A stretch of 64,000 nt of DNA. Origin: Massilia sp. BSC265 (GTDB lineage: Bacteria > Pseudomonadota > Gammaproteobacteria > Burkholderiales > Burkholderiaceae_D). The DNA is taken from NCBI RefSeq assembly GCF_000740675.1, contig NZ_JPXI01000040.1, positions 98,771 to 162,770 of the forward strand, in the 5' to 3' direction. Every line of letters begins with the position of its first letter. The first letter of the stretch is position 1. This document shows positions 44,685 through 55,569 of this stretch, in pieces. Position numbers and translations under genes: made by a program. The notes below the pieces were generated by a model. The model had not been told where the DNA came from and made no database searches. It saw only the letters and a list, made by a program, of their open reading frames with translations.

Positions 44685-44983
44685 ATGGCTACGAAGCATG
44701 ACACCGAACAGCTGCTGGAGCGGCAGACCGTAAAACCGCCACCGTTGTACCAGGTGGCGTTGCTGAACGACGACTACACGCCGATGGAATTCGTGGTTGC
44801 GATCATCCAGGAGTACTTCAACAAGGATCGCGAAACGGCGACCCAGATCATGCTTTCCGTGCATCGGCACGGCAAGGGCGTCTGTGGGGTGTTTTCCAAA
44901 GATATAGCGTGTACCAAAGTGGAGTTTGTCTTAACGCATGCGCGTAAGGCAGGGCACCCCCTGCAATGCGTGATGGAGGAAGT

Positions 44984-44987
<4 letters not shown>
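44685..44987 (+). CDS. clpS: ATP-dependent Clp protease adaptor ClpS
   Basis: N-end rule adaptor of 100 residues that hands substrates to ClpAP. It has PPLYQVALLNDDYTPMEFVV with the Asn-Asp of the substrate pocket, VHRHGKGVCGVFSKDIACTK, and a C-terminal VLTHARKAGHPLQCVMEE. All match ClpS over its full length. ATG 44685 has no ribosome site, and the promoter above implies a leaderless mRNA. The stop overlaps the clpA start by ATGA; the pair is a standard operon. Confidence 0.95.
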
Positions 44988-47284
<2,297 letters not shown>

Positions 47285-47299
47285 CCGATCGGGTATCGC

Positions 47300-47329
47300 A
47301 AAAAACCGCGCGTCAAGCGCGGTTTTTTT
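47300..47329 (+). terminator. terminator of clpA (possibly bidirectional)
   Basis: A-rich stem AAAAACCGCGC-GTCAA-GCGCGGTTTTT (47301-47327) with a T run after it and an A run before it, so it could also act on the opposite strand. Confidence 0.9.
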
Positions 47330-47443
47330 ATGCCTGTCCGGCACGCAGCTGACCGGCCCAGCTTTTTTTGCACATTTGCCCGTCGCGCGGCAGCACTCAT
47401 GTGGCAAACTCTTCCTCTTGAGTAAACTTTGCCCCATGTAAAC

Positions 47444-50400
47444 ATGCCCGTGTTCCGCCCGATCCTTGCCCTGTCGCTTGCCTTGATCGGCAGCCAGGCC
47501 GCCGCCGCCGACCCCTACTTCCGTTTCCCCGCCATCCGCGGCGACAGCATCGTCTTCACCGCCGAGGGTGACCTGTGGCGCACCACCACGCAGGGCGGCA
47601 AAGCGACCCGCCTGACAACGCACCCAGCAAGCGAAACCCAGGCCGCGATTTCGCACGACGGCAAGCACGTCGCCTTCGTCGCCTCCTACGAAGGCGCCCA
47701 GGAAGCCTATGTGATGCCGATCGAGGGCGGCCTGCCCAAGCGCATCACCTTCGAGAATGGCGGCGTGACCGTGCTGGGCTGGACCGCGCAGGGCGAAGTG
47801 TTGGCAAGTACCGAAAATTCGGTGGGACCGTCGAAACACCGTATCGTCGCCGCCCTCGACCCCGTGAAGATGACGCGCCGCGTGCTGCCGCTGGCCGACG
47901 CCAACGACGCCGTGCTGAGCGACGACGGCCGCACCGTGTTCTTCACGCGCATGGGCCTGTCGATGACCAACGATAACGTCAAGGCCTACCGCGGCGGCGC
48001 CCATGCCCAGCTGTGGCGGTTCGAAACAGGCTCGAAAGGGGAGGCCACCCGACTGTTCAAGGACGACAATGCCAACAACCGCCGCGCCATGTGGTGGCGG
48101 GGCCGCATCTACTTCATCAGCGATGCCGGCGGCACCGACAACATCTGGTCCGCGCTGCCGGACGGCAGCGACCGCAAGGTGCACACGGGGCACACGGAAT
48201 GGGACGTGCGCACCGCCTCGCTCGGCGACGGTCGCATCGCCTACCAGCTGGGCGCCGACCTGCGCGTGTTCGACATCGCCAGTGGCGCCGACACACGCGT
48301 ACAGGCCAGCCTGGTCTCGGACTTCGACCAGCAGCGCACCCGCCGCGTGCGCTCGCCGCTCGACGCGCTGACCAACATCGACGTCGCCAACAAGGCCCAG
48401 CGCATCGTCCTGACCGCGCGTGGCAAGGTGACCATCGCCGGCACCGGCACCTACCGCCGCGTCGAGATCGCCGTGCCGGAAGGCGCGCGCGCTCGAAGCG
48501 CCGTGTTCAGCCACGACGACAAGTGGATTTATGCCTTCGTGGACACCACCGGCGAGAACGAAATCTGGCGCTACGCCGCCGACGGCTCGGGCAAGGGCGA
48601 GCGCCTGACCATCGACGGCGCCAGCCACCGCTCGGGGCTGTATCCGTCGCCGGACGGCAGGTGGCTGGCCCACACCGACAAGAAGGGCCGCACCTGGCTG
48701 CTCGACCTGCAGGCCAGGACCAATGTCATCATCGACGACGCCAACCAGGTCGGCGCCGAGCGTCCGGACCAGGTGGTGTGGTCGCCGGACAGCCGCAACC
48801 TGGCTTTTGTGCGCGTCGGCAGCAGCGAGCAGCGCAACCAGATCGGCATGTACAACCTGCCCAGCAAGACCATGGCCTTCGTCACCACCGACCGCTACAC
48901 GGCCGACTCGCCGGTGTTCTCGCCGGACGGGAAGTGGCTGTACTTCCTGTCCTCGCGTCACTTCAACGTGAGTAATGCCGGTCCCTGGGGCGACCGCAAC
49001 ATGGGCCCGGTGTTCGACCGCCGCGTCGGTATCTACGCGCTGGCATTGCAGCCCGGCGTGCGCTTCCCCTTCAAGCCCGAGGACGAGTTGACCAAGCCGG
49101 AAGCAACTTCGCCGGAAGCCGCCGCGCGTGCCGCGGTCCAGACGCCCGGCAAGGAAGACGCCGACAAGACCGCCGCGGTCGCCGTGGCTGCCGCTGTCAC
49201 CGCCGCGGCCAATGCAGCCGATCCCAAGGCCAAGCCGGCGCCGACCCCGGCCATCGACTATGCCGGCCTGCGCGAGCGCCTGTACGAAGTGCCGGTCGCG
49301 CCGGGTAACTACCGCGCCCTGGCCATCGACGAGAAGCGCCTGTACATCCTCGAGTCCGACAACGGCCGCAGCGGTGCGCTCAAGACCCTGGAAATCTCGC
49401 GCAGCAGCCCGCAGCCGGAGGTCTTCGTCAACAACGTGCGCGAGTTCGGCCTGAGCACCGACCGCAAGCACGTCTTCTACCGCACCTTCAGCGCGAATGG
49501 ACCGGGCGAGATGCTGATCGTCGCCGCCGGCGCCAAGGCCCCGGCCGACGTGTCGAAGGCACGCATCAAGATCGACGACTGGGCGGTGAGCACCAACCCG
49601 CGCCTGGAATGGAAGCAGATGTTCAACGACGCCTGGCGCATGCACCGCGACTTCCTGTACGACGCCAACATGCGCGGCATCGACTGGGTGGCCGTGCGCA
49701 ACCGCTACGCGCCGCTGGTCGAGCGCGTGACCGACCGCGCCGAGCTCAACGACGTGCTGGGCATGATGGTGGGCGAGCTGGGTGCGCTGCACTCGCAGAT
49801 CATCCCGGGCGACGTGCGCCGTGCCGGGGGCGAAGGCGTGCCCTCGAGCCTGGGCGCCGTGCTCACGCGCGTGCCCGAGGGCTTCCGTGTCGACCGCGTC
49901 TACCGCAGCGAGCCGGAACTGCCGTCCGAGCGCGGCCCGCTGGCGGCACCCGACGTCGGCGTGAAGGAAGGCGATATCATCACCGCCGTCAACGGCAAGC
50001 TACTCACCGAAGCGCGCGACATCGCCGACCTGCTGCTCGACCAGGCCGACAAGCAGGTGCTGCTGCACGTGAAGAGCCCGGGCGACAAACCGGGAAGCAG
50101 GCCGCGCCCGGTCATCGTGACGCCGGTCTCGATGGCGCAGCACGCCAGCCTGCGCTACGCGGACTGGGAGCAGGGCAGGGCCCGGCAGGCCGACGAGGCA
50201 TCGAAGGGCAGGATCGGCTACCTGCACCTGCGCGCCATGGTGGCGCGCGACATCAATGCCTTCGCCCGCGACTTCTACGCCAACATCAACAAGGAAGGCC
50301 TGATCATCGATGTGCGCCGCAACAACGGCGGCAACATCGACAGCTGGATCATCGAGAAGCTGCTGCGCCGCTCGTGGGCGTTCTGGACCTCGAACGGCGC

Positions 50401-50860
50401 CCTGCCGCAGTCGAATATGCAGAACACCTTCCGCGGCCACCTGGTGGTGCTGATGGACGAGCTGACCTATTCGGACGGCGAGACCTTCGCCGCCGGCGTC
50501 AAGGCCCTGAAACTGGGCCCGCTGGTCGGCAAGCGCACCGCCGGCGCCGGCGTCTGGCTCAGCGACGGCAACAGCCTGGCCGACAACGGCAGGGCGCGCG
50601 TGGCGGAGTTCGGCCAGTTCGCCGCCGACGGCGAGTGGCTGATCGAAGGCGTGGGCGTGTCGCCGGACGTCGAGGTCGACAACCTGCCGCACGAGACCTT
50701 CGAAGGCCGCGACCGCCAGCTGGAAGTGGCGATCGAACTGCTCGAGAAGAAGATGAAGGAGCAGCCGGTCAGGCCATGGAAGCCGGCGGCAATTCCCGCG
50801 CTCAAGCGTCAATGGGAAGCCGGCGAGGCTGCCAACAAGGCGCCGCCGACCAACAAGTAG
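47444..50860 (+). CDS. tricorn-like S41 family peptidase with PDZ domain
   Basis: Exported protease of 1138 residues. A signal peptide (about 1-23, AAA-DP) is followed by two beta-propeller-like regions with TolB/PD40-type repeats (about 25-290 and 330-540). A low-complexity Ala/Lys/Pro linker (about 550-600), a helical bundle (EWKQMFNDAWRMHRDFLYDANM) and a PDZ domain (about 790-880) come next. The tail-specific S41 fold ends the protein, with the Ser nucleophile at residue 1010 in TYSDGETF. The order is that of bacterial tricorn homologues, which degrade peptides; this one should act in the periplasm or outside. ATG 47444 is preceded by no strong ribosome site. Confidence 0.85.
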   Translation: MPVFRPILALSLALIGSQAAAADPYFRFPAIRGDSIVFTAEGDLWRTTTQGGKATRLTTHPASETQAAISHDGKHVAFVASYEGAQEAYVMPIEGGLPKRITFENGGVTVLGWTAQGEVLASTENSVGPSKHRIVAALDPVKMTRRVLPLADANDAVLSDDGRTVFFTRMGLSMTNDNVKAYRGGAHAQLWRFETGSKGEATRLFKDDNANNRRAMWWRGRIYFISDAGGTDNIWSALPDGSDRKVHTGHTEWDVRTASLGDGRIAYQLGADLRVFDIASGADTRVQASLVSDFDQQRTRRVRSPLDALTNIDVANKAQRIVLTARGKVTIAGTGTYRRVEIAVPEGARARSAVFSHDDKWIYAFVDTTGENEIWRYAADGSGKGERLTIDGASHRSGLYPSPDGRWLAHTDKKGRTWLLDLQARTNVIIDDANQVGAERPDQVVWSPDSRNLAFVRVGSSEQRNQIGMYNLPSKTMAFVTTDRYTADSPVFSPDGKWLYFLSSRHFNVSNAGPWGDRNMGPVFDRRVGIYALALQPGVRFPFKPEDELTKPEATSPEAAARAAVQTPGKEDADKTAAVAVAAAVTAAANAADPKAKPAPTPAIDYAGLRERLYEVPVAPGNYRALAIDEKRLYILESDNGRSGALKTLEISRSSPQPEVFVNNVREFGLSTDRKHVFYRTFSANGPGEMLIVAAGAKAPADVSKARIKIDDWAVSTNPRLEWKQMFNDAWRMHRDFLYDANMRGIDWVAVRNRYAPLVERVTDRAELNDVLGMMVGELGALHSQIIPGDVRRAGGEGVPSSLGAVLTRVPEGFRVDRVYRSEPELPSERGPLAAPDVGVKEGDIITAVNGKLLTEARDIADLLLDQADKQVLLHVKSPGDKPGSRPRPVIVTPVSMAQHASLRYADWEQGRARQADEASKGRIGYLHLRAMVARDINAFARDFYANINKEGLIIDVRRNNGGNIDSWIIEKLLRRSWAFWTSNGALPQSNMQNTFRGHLVVLMDELTYSDGETFAAGVKALKLGPLVGKRTAGAGVWLSDGNSLADNGRARVAEFGQFAADGEWLIEGVGVSPDVEVDNLPHETFEGRDRQLEVAIELLEKKMKEQPVRPWKPAAIPALKRQWEAGEAANKAPPTNK

Positions 50861-50899
50861 GCGCGATGGTGAGCGGGAATGCACCCATTCCCGGCGCGC

Positions 50900-50936
50900 T
50901 TCCGTGACATCCGCGCCGGTGGATGTCACGGAATTT
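50900..50936 (+). terminator. 13-bp perfect hairpin after the S41 peptidase gene
   Basis: TTCCGTGACATCC (50900-50912) and GGATGTCACGGAA (50921-50933) form a perfect stem with an 8-base loop, followed by only TTTC. It may terminate transcription but lacks a full T run. Confidence 0.55.
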
Positions 50937-50966
50937 CATCGCCATGTCATATTGAGTTTCTAAACT

Positions 50967-50995
50967 GCAAGTATCCTTCCAACTCCGATACTTGC
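50967..50995 (+). promoter_or_regulatory. inverted repeat at the chemoreceptor start codon
   Basis: GCAAGTATC (50967-50975) and GATACTTGC (50987-50995) are perfect inverted repeats with an 11-base spacer. The right arm ends one base before ATG 50997. There is no ribosome site, so the element may be an operator or an mRNA hairpin that controls translation. Confidence 0.55.
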
Positions 50996-50996
50996 A

Positions 50997-52577
50997 ATGC
51001 CCCTCGCAAAGCTCCAGACCGGCACCAAAATTCTTGGCTCCTTCGGCGTCGTTTCCTTCCTGATCGTTCTGCTGTCAAGCGTGGCGTTATGGCGCATGCA
51101 GTCCAACGATGCCCTGACCTCCGACCTCGTCTACGACAAGCTGGCCAAGCAGCAGCTGACTTCCGACCTGCTCGGCGTCGAACGCCTGAACGGCTCGCGC
51201 ACGGTCGCCATCGCACGCAGCGACAGCCTGGAGCTGGCCGACTACTTCGGCGCCCAGCTGGCAGCGGGCAAGAAGGCCGCCGCCGAGCTTGAAGCCAAGC
51301 TGGGCAGGCTGCCGCGCGGCGAGCTTGAAACCGCCCTGATCCGTGACGCAGGCAAGCACAAGGCGGCGCTGGCGAAGGTCCAGGCTGCGCTGTTCCAGGC
51401 CAAGGAGTTCGGCCAGACCGGGGTCGTCGAGCAGCTCGTCAGCGGCGACTGGGAGAAGAACTACAAAGCCTATACCGGCGCGCTGGAAGCCCTGCTGGCC
51501 CATGAAACCGGGGAGGCCCATCGCCTGGCCGAGGAATCGGCTTCCGCGTCGATGTTCGGCAAAGCGCTGGTGCTGGCGCTTGGCCTCGGCGCGCTGGGCG
51601 TCGGCGGGCTCCTCGCCTGGATGCTGACGCGGAACATCGTGGGTCCGCTGCAGCAGGCCGTCACCCTGGCGGAGCAGGTGGCCCATGGCGACCTGCGTCC
51701 GGTCATCCGCCACGCGCGCAGCGACGAGATCGGCCGCCTGTTCGACGCCCTCAACGGCATGACCGGCGGCGTCTCCGCCACCGTCTCCCAGGTGCTTGCC
51801 GGCGCCCAGGCGATCGACTCGGCGTCGAGCGAAATCGCCGACGGCAACCAGGACCTGTCGCGCCGCACCGAGCGCCAGGCATCGAGCCTGCGCCAGACCC
51901 TCAGCGCGATGGAAGAGCTGAGCCAGGCCATCGCCCAGAACAATGCCAGCGCCCGCTCCGCGAACGCGCTCGCCCAGTCGGCGTCGAACGTCGCCACCCG
52001 CAGCGCCCAGGCGGTCGAGGAAGTGGTGGTGCGCATGGGGGCGATCAAGGCATCGGCCGACAGGATCACGGACATCACCGGCATGATCGACAGCATCGCT
52101 TTCCAGACCAACATCCTGGCGCTGAATGCGGCGGTGGAAGCGGCGCGCGCCGGCACCGAGGGACGCGGCTTCGCCGTGGTGGCGGCCGAGGTGCGCAGCC
52201 TGGCCCAGCACTCGGCATCCGCGGCCAAGGAAATCAAGCAGCTCATCAAGGATTCGACCGAGGAAATCGCCGCCGGCACCGACATCGCCGGCGCCGCGGG
52301 CGAGACCATGCGCGCCGTGCTGGAGCACGTGCACGACGTGGCCGGCCTGCTCGACACCATCTCCACCGCCAGCAGCGAACAGGCCAGCGGCGTGGCTCAG
52401 GTAGGCCAGGCGATCGCCGAGATGGACGAATCGACCCAGCAGAACGCCGCCATGGTGGAGCAGGCCGCAGCAGCCGCGGAATCGATGCGCCAGCAGGCAG
52501 CCGAGCTGTCGAAACTGGTGGCGACTTTCAAAGTGCGCCAGGCCGCGCATGTCCCCCGCGCGCTTGCCGTAACCTAA
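50997..52577 (+). CDS. methyl-accepting chemotaxis protein
   Basis: Chemoreceptor of 526 residues. The first membrane helix (about 13-33) is followed by a periplasmic four-helix-bundle ligand domain (about 35-185), a second helix (about 190-212), HAMP (about 213-266) and the methylated signalling domain. The latter has the hairpin FQTNILALNAAVEAARAGTEGRGFAVVAAEVRSLAQ. No C-terminal CheR-binding pentapeptide is present (ends ALAVT). Ligand unknown. No other frame gives a better start: the frame upstream is closed by a TAA at 50961, and the next ATG lies past the first helix. Confidence 0.93.
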   Translation: MPLAKLQTGTKILGSFGVVSFLIVLLSSVALWRMQSNDALTSDLVYDKLAKQQLTSDLLGVERLNGSRTVAIARSDSLELADYFGAQLAAGKKAAAELEAKLGRLPRGELETALIRDAGKHKAALAKVQAALFQAKEFGQTGVVEQLVSGDWEKNYKAYTGALEALLAHETGEAHRLAEESASASMFGKALVLALGLGALGVGGLLAWMLTRNIVGPLQQAVTLAEQVAHGDLRPVIRHARSDEIGRLFDALNGMTGGVSATVSQVLAGAQAIDSASSEIADGNQDLSRRTERQASSLRQTLSAMEELSQAIAQNNASARSANALAQSASNVATRSAQAVEEVVVRMGAIKASADRITDITGMIDSIAFQTNILALNAAVEAARAGTEGRGFAVVAAEVRSLAQHSASAAKEIKQLIKDSTEEIAAGTDIAGAAGETMRAVLEHVHDVAGLLDTISTASSEQASGVAQVGQAIAEMDESTQQNAAMVEQAAAAAESMRQQAAELSKLVATFKVRQAAHVPRALAVT

Positions 52578-52753
52578 GTACTCGCCCATAAACAAATGTG
52601 TTGTTGGCTGTCATAACCGGCAGCGCTGCTGCGTTGGCGCCTGCTTGCAGTGTTCGCACTGCGGCGCACTCGCCGCCTTGCATGCATCGGCAAGCCGCAC
52701 CTGCGGTTCTGTTTGCCAAAACTCAGCTTTGTTTCTTGTCGAGTACAAAGAGA

Positions 52754-52779
52754 AAAGCCGCCTGCAAGCAGGCGGCTTT
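52754..52779 (-). terminator. terminator of the metalloprotease operon
   Basis: AAAGCCGCCTGC/GCAGGCGGCTTT (52754-52765 and 52768-52779) form a nearly loopless 11-12-bp stem. On the minus strand it is followed by TTTTCTCTTTG. The 222-bp gap 52578-52799 holds no gene. Confidence 0.8.
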
Positions 52780-52799
52780 CGCTTGCAGCGGCCGGAGGA

Positions 52800-54236
52800 T
52801 TACCAGCCGATGTCCTTGAACAGTTCCATCGTCAGGTCGACCGGCGCCGTCACCGAATGGGTCAGGTCCGCGCTGATGGACGGTTCCATCAGTTGGTTGC
52901 GGGTGGTCGTGGTGTTGTAGTGCGACACCGACGAACCCTGCTGGAACGGATTCGGCGTGAACATCGTGACGCGGCCCTGGGCATCGGCGCCCGAGAGCTG
53001 GGTCTTGGAACGTTCGAACTTGGCCACGGTGCCGTTCGCGTTGCCGTTCGGCTTGGTCAGGCTGGCCAGGATCTTGGCGCCATCGGCCTGGCTCACGCGC
53101 AGGGCCGGGATGGTGATCGACGGATCGGCACCACCGAGGCCGGTCACTGCGCCCGGTGCGTTGTCCGCCACGATCACGCCGATCGCGCCTGCGTCCTGGG
53201 CGTTCTTGACCTTGACGGTGAAGCCGCAGGTGCCGCGGCTGACCAGGGCGATCTTGCGGCGCACGGCTTCGGCGTTGGCAGCGTTGAACGGCGTGCATGC
53301 CGAGCCCGGGCTGTCAGGCTGCAGCGCCACCGCGGCGATCTGGCCGGTCAGCGGCGACTTGTCCAGCTTCGGACCGAAATCGGCTTCGCCGACCGCGTAC
53401 AGGTCGCCGGCTGGCGAATCGGCGCCGACGCCGATCACACGCAGTTGCGCACTCGGGGTCAGGACCGACGGTGCTGCTGCGGTGACGCGGGCGCCGGTCC
53501 AGGACAGGCCGGCCGGCTTGAGCGCCGATGCCGCGCGCTCGGCATTGGTCATGTCGACCCACAGCTTGCCGGTCGTGTTATCGAGGAGGAAGGTATCCCA
53601 GACCGAAGCACGTCCGGCAAACGGAGCACCGGTCGCGCCGCTGGTGAAGGTCTGGAAGCCCAGGCCATGGCCCATTTCGTGCAGCAGGGTGGCGACGAAG
53701 TCGATGTTGTTGCCTTCGTTGGCATCCAGGCCCAGGTAGAACGCGCTGCCAGCCAGGCAGTTCGGCTTGCCGAGATTGGAGTTGAAGCGTGCCGTGATCT
53801 GGCCGCCCGGGGAGGTCGAGATCTCGCTGCCGTAGAGCTTGTTGGCCAGTGCGTACGAATACCAGACGTCGGTCTTCGGCGCGCCTTTGAAGTTGGCGAA
53901 CACCTGGGTGGCGCCGGCGCTGCCCAGCACGGCGCTGGTCGCGGTGCAGGACAGCGGTTCGAAGGTCGCATTGATGACGATCGGGACGTCGCTGGTCAGG
54001 GTCTTGCCCCAGATGTTGGCCGCGTGCGTGAACGCGATCAGGCGTTGCTCGCCGATGGTGGTGCCGGTATTGCCGCCGACGGGCGTGGCCGGGGTCGTCT
54101 CATTGAAGCCGACGCCAGGCGCGTTCAGGTTGTTGATGACGATCTTTGCTGCTGCCTGGGCAGTGCCCATGCTGCCGCAGGCGAGGGCCAGGGCCGCGGC
54201 CACCAGAGTGAGGTTTGGACGCTTATTGAACTTCAT
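52800..54236 (-). CDS. secreted zinc metalloprotease with PA domain
   Basis: Exported protein of 478 residues. The signal peptide spans about 1-29 (AQA-AA). The catalytic segment LLHEMGHGLGF (His186, Glu187, His190) is the HExxH zinc motif of gluzincin/metzincin type. A protease-associated (PA) domain is inserted at about 255-385 (ALVSRGTCGFTVKVKNAQDAGAIGVIVADN). The C-terminal part returns to the protease core (NPFQQGSSVSHYN, then LTMELFKDIGW). The layout matches bacterial proteins annotated as PA-domain metalloproteases. ATG 54236 follows AAGGAGC on the minus strand; it overlaps the upstream gene by 14 bases, so the two are probably made together. A terminator follows. Confidence 0.82.
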   Translation of the reverse strand: MKFNKRPNLTLVAAALALACGSMGTAQAAAKIVINNLNAPGVGFNETTPATPVGGNTGTTIGEQRLIAFTHAANIWGKTLTSDVPIVINATFEPLSCTATSAVLGSAGATQVFANFKGAPKTDVWYSYALANKLYGSEISTSPGGQITARFNSNLGKPNCLAGSAFYLGLDANEGNNIDFVATLLHEMGHGLGFQTFTSGATGAPFAGRASVWDTFLLDNTTGKLWVDMTNAERAASALKPAGLSWTGARVTAAAPSVLTPSAQLRVIGVGADSPAGDLYAVGEADFGPKLDKSPLTGQIAAVALQPDSPGSACTPFNAANAEAVRRKIALVSRGTCGFTVKVKNAQDAGAIGVIVADNAPGAVTGLGGADPSITIPALRVSQADGAKILASLTKPNGNANGTVAKFERSKTQLSGADAQGRVTMFTPNPFQQGSSVSHYNTTTTRNQLMEPSISADLTHSVTAPVDLTMELFKDIGW

Positions 54237-54645
54237 TCTGGTGCTCCTTGGCGTGCTTGGACACTGGGGTGGACAGGGCGGAATGGGCGGCATACTCGCC
54301 GTGGGCGCACTCGGCCTCGAGCCTGCCATCGGCGGTGCGGCGCACCACGGTGTGCATCATCGACTCTTCATCGACGTGGGCGGCGAGGACGCCGTTCTCC
54401 TGCAGGCTGGCGACGCCGGCGACCGGGGCGCCGGATGCTGCGCGTGCGGCCTTCTGGGCTTCGCGCTCCGCTTTGCGAAGCGCGTTCAGTTGTTGTACCT
54501 CAGCGGCAGTCGCATTGCGAAGCTTGCCGGTGCGCTGGTCCTTGGCAACGGTCTGGCCTTCCTGCCCGGCGGCGAGCGCCGAACCGGCGAAGGCCAGCGC
54601 CGCGATGGCGACGGCGCTACGCAGCATGGATACACGGATTTGCAT
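54223..54645 (-). CDS. small secreted protein paired with the metalloprotease
   Basis: Exported protein of 140 residues. The signal peptide spans about 1-23 (ALA-AG), followed by a helical charged region (LRNATAAEVQQLNALRKAEREAQKAARAA) and a short beta-like end with HTVVRRTADGRLEAECAHG. The DQRTGKLRNATAAEVQQL stretch resembles the so-called post-PEP-CTERM-1 type of small protein I know from related bacteria, but I cannot confirm that. ATG 54645 is used; an in-frame ATG at 54720 is less likely because the signal peptide begins here. It overlaps the protease gene by 14 bases and could be an inhibitor, chaperone or co-secreted partner. Confidence 0.65.
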   Translation of the reverse strand: MQIRVSMLRSAVAIAALAFAGSALAAGQEGQTVAKDQRTGKLRNATAAEVQQLNALRKAEREAQKAARAASGAPVAGVASLQENGVLAAHVDEESMMHTVVRRTADGRLEAECAHGEYAAHSALSTPVSKHAKEHQNEVQ

Positions 54646-55034
54646 GTTGTGTTTTCTCTCAGAAAAATATACGTCAATCGGTACAACTTTTCTTTCCCCG
54701 TCTCTAGAGCCGGTTGTCAATAACTATAGCTTTGGAAATAACGAAATTGCAGAGTTTTATTAAAAATTTTATATCTTTGTTCGGTCGCATATGCATATAA
54801 AATTCGGTTTTCTCTCTCAACATGCCTGTGTAAAGACGGCGATCCCGCGCGTTGTTTTTTAGCGCAAAGCACAGTGGGCGAAGATGAGGTATTGACCTGC
54901 GCGCGAAGCCGAGCCAAGCGGGGGCCGAACAGGACTGGGGGGGAGGGAAGGCCGCCAGGCAAGGCAGCGGGAAGATTGCGGGAAGGAGAAGACGCCGGCG
55001 GAGCAGGCCGCCGGCGCCATGTTGAACCAGGTTC
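54646..55034. other. intergenic region with AT-rich promoter zone and a weak terminator
   Basis: 389 bp without a gene. 54720-54840 is strongly AT-rich and is the likely promoter zone of the minus-strand pair; a TTGACA box lies on the minus strand at 54720-54715 but I see no -10 for it. Near the right edge, CGCCGGCGG (54993-55001) and CCGCCGGCG (55008-55016) form a stem after the FKBP stop codon, with only a C/T-rich tail, so termination may be weak. Confidence 0.45.
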
Positions 55035-55475
55035 TTAACGTACGTCGAGCAGCTCGACGTCGAAGATCAGGTTGGCGTTCGGCGGGATCGGGCCGGCGCC
55101 GGAGCTGCCGTAGCCCAGGCTGGCCGGGATGATGAGGGTGCGCTTGCCGCCGACCTTCATGCCCTGCACGCCCGCGTCCCAGCCCGGGATGACCTGGCCG
55201 CCGCCGAGGTGGAAGCTGAACGGCTCGCGTCCGCTGGAAGAGTCGAACTGGGCGCCGCGCTTCGATTCCGTGTCGGGTGCGTACAGCCAGCCGGTATAGT
55301 GGACGACGACGGTGGCGCCATCGGTCGCTTCCTTGCCGGTGCCGACGACGGTATCGATCTTTTGCAGCGCGACGCTGTCGGCGGCTGCGGCAGGAGGCGT
55401 TTCGGCGCGCTTGCAGCCGGTGATGGCCAGCGCCAGGCTCACGCCAAGGATGCAGTGGGAGATCAGCTGTTTCAA
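55035..55475 (-). CDS. FKBP-type peptidyl-prolyl cis-trans isomerase, lipoprotein
   Basis: Protein of 146 residues with one FKBP domain. VVVHYTGWLYAPDTESKRG, FSFHLGGGQVIPGWDAGVQGM and a C-terminal LIFDVELLDV are the proline-isomerase pocket blocks. The start is set at TTG 55475, giving a lipoprotein signal with lipobox AITGC (Cys21). A longer frame to an ATG at 55523 would put the start inside the -10 box. The protein should sit in the periplasm, attached to a membrane, and help fold or turn proline bonds in secreted proteins. Confidence 0.87.
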   Translation of the reverse strand: MKQLISHCILGVSLALAITGCKRAETPPAAAADSVALQKIDTVVGTGKEATDGATVVVHYTGWLYAPDTESKRGAQFDSSSGREPFSFHLGGGQVIPGWDAGVQGMKVGGKRTLIIPASLGYGSSGAGPIPPNANLIFDVELLDVR

Positions 55476-55514
55476 GGTATTCTTTCGTAAAAGGGACAGG
55501 GGCGAGGCAGCGGC

Positions 55515-55542
55515 AGTATACATGGCGGCCGCGCCATGACAA
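55515..55542 (-). promoter_or_regulatory. sigma-70 promoter of the FKBP gene
   Basis: On the minus strand TTGTCA (55542-55537), a 16-base spacer and TATACT (55520-55515). It gives a short leader before TTG 55475 and rules out the longer ATG start. Confidence 0.7.
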
Positions 55543-55569
55543 ACACTGTCCGGACCCGCAGGAGGAGGC

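Noticed and set aside
50900..50936. The 13-bp hairpin after the S41 gene as a member of the GTAGGG repeat family
   Set aside because: Its arms share no sequence with the GTAGGG repeats; it is a separate hairpin.
50961..50992. TAAACTGC and CCGATAC before the chemoreceptor as a flagellar sigma-28 promoter
   Set aside because: The spacer is about 15 bases rather than 11, and both boxes deviate from consensus; the stretch is better explained by the dyad.
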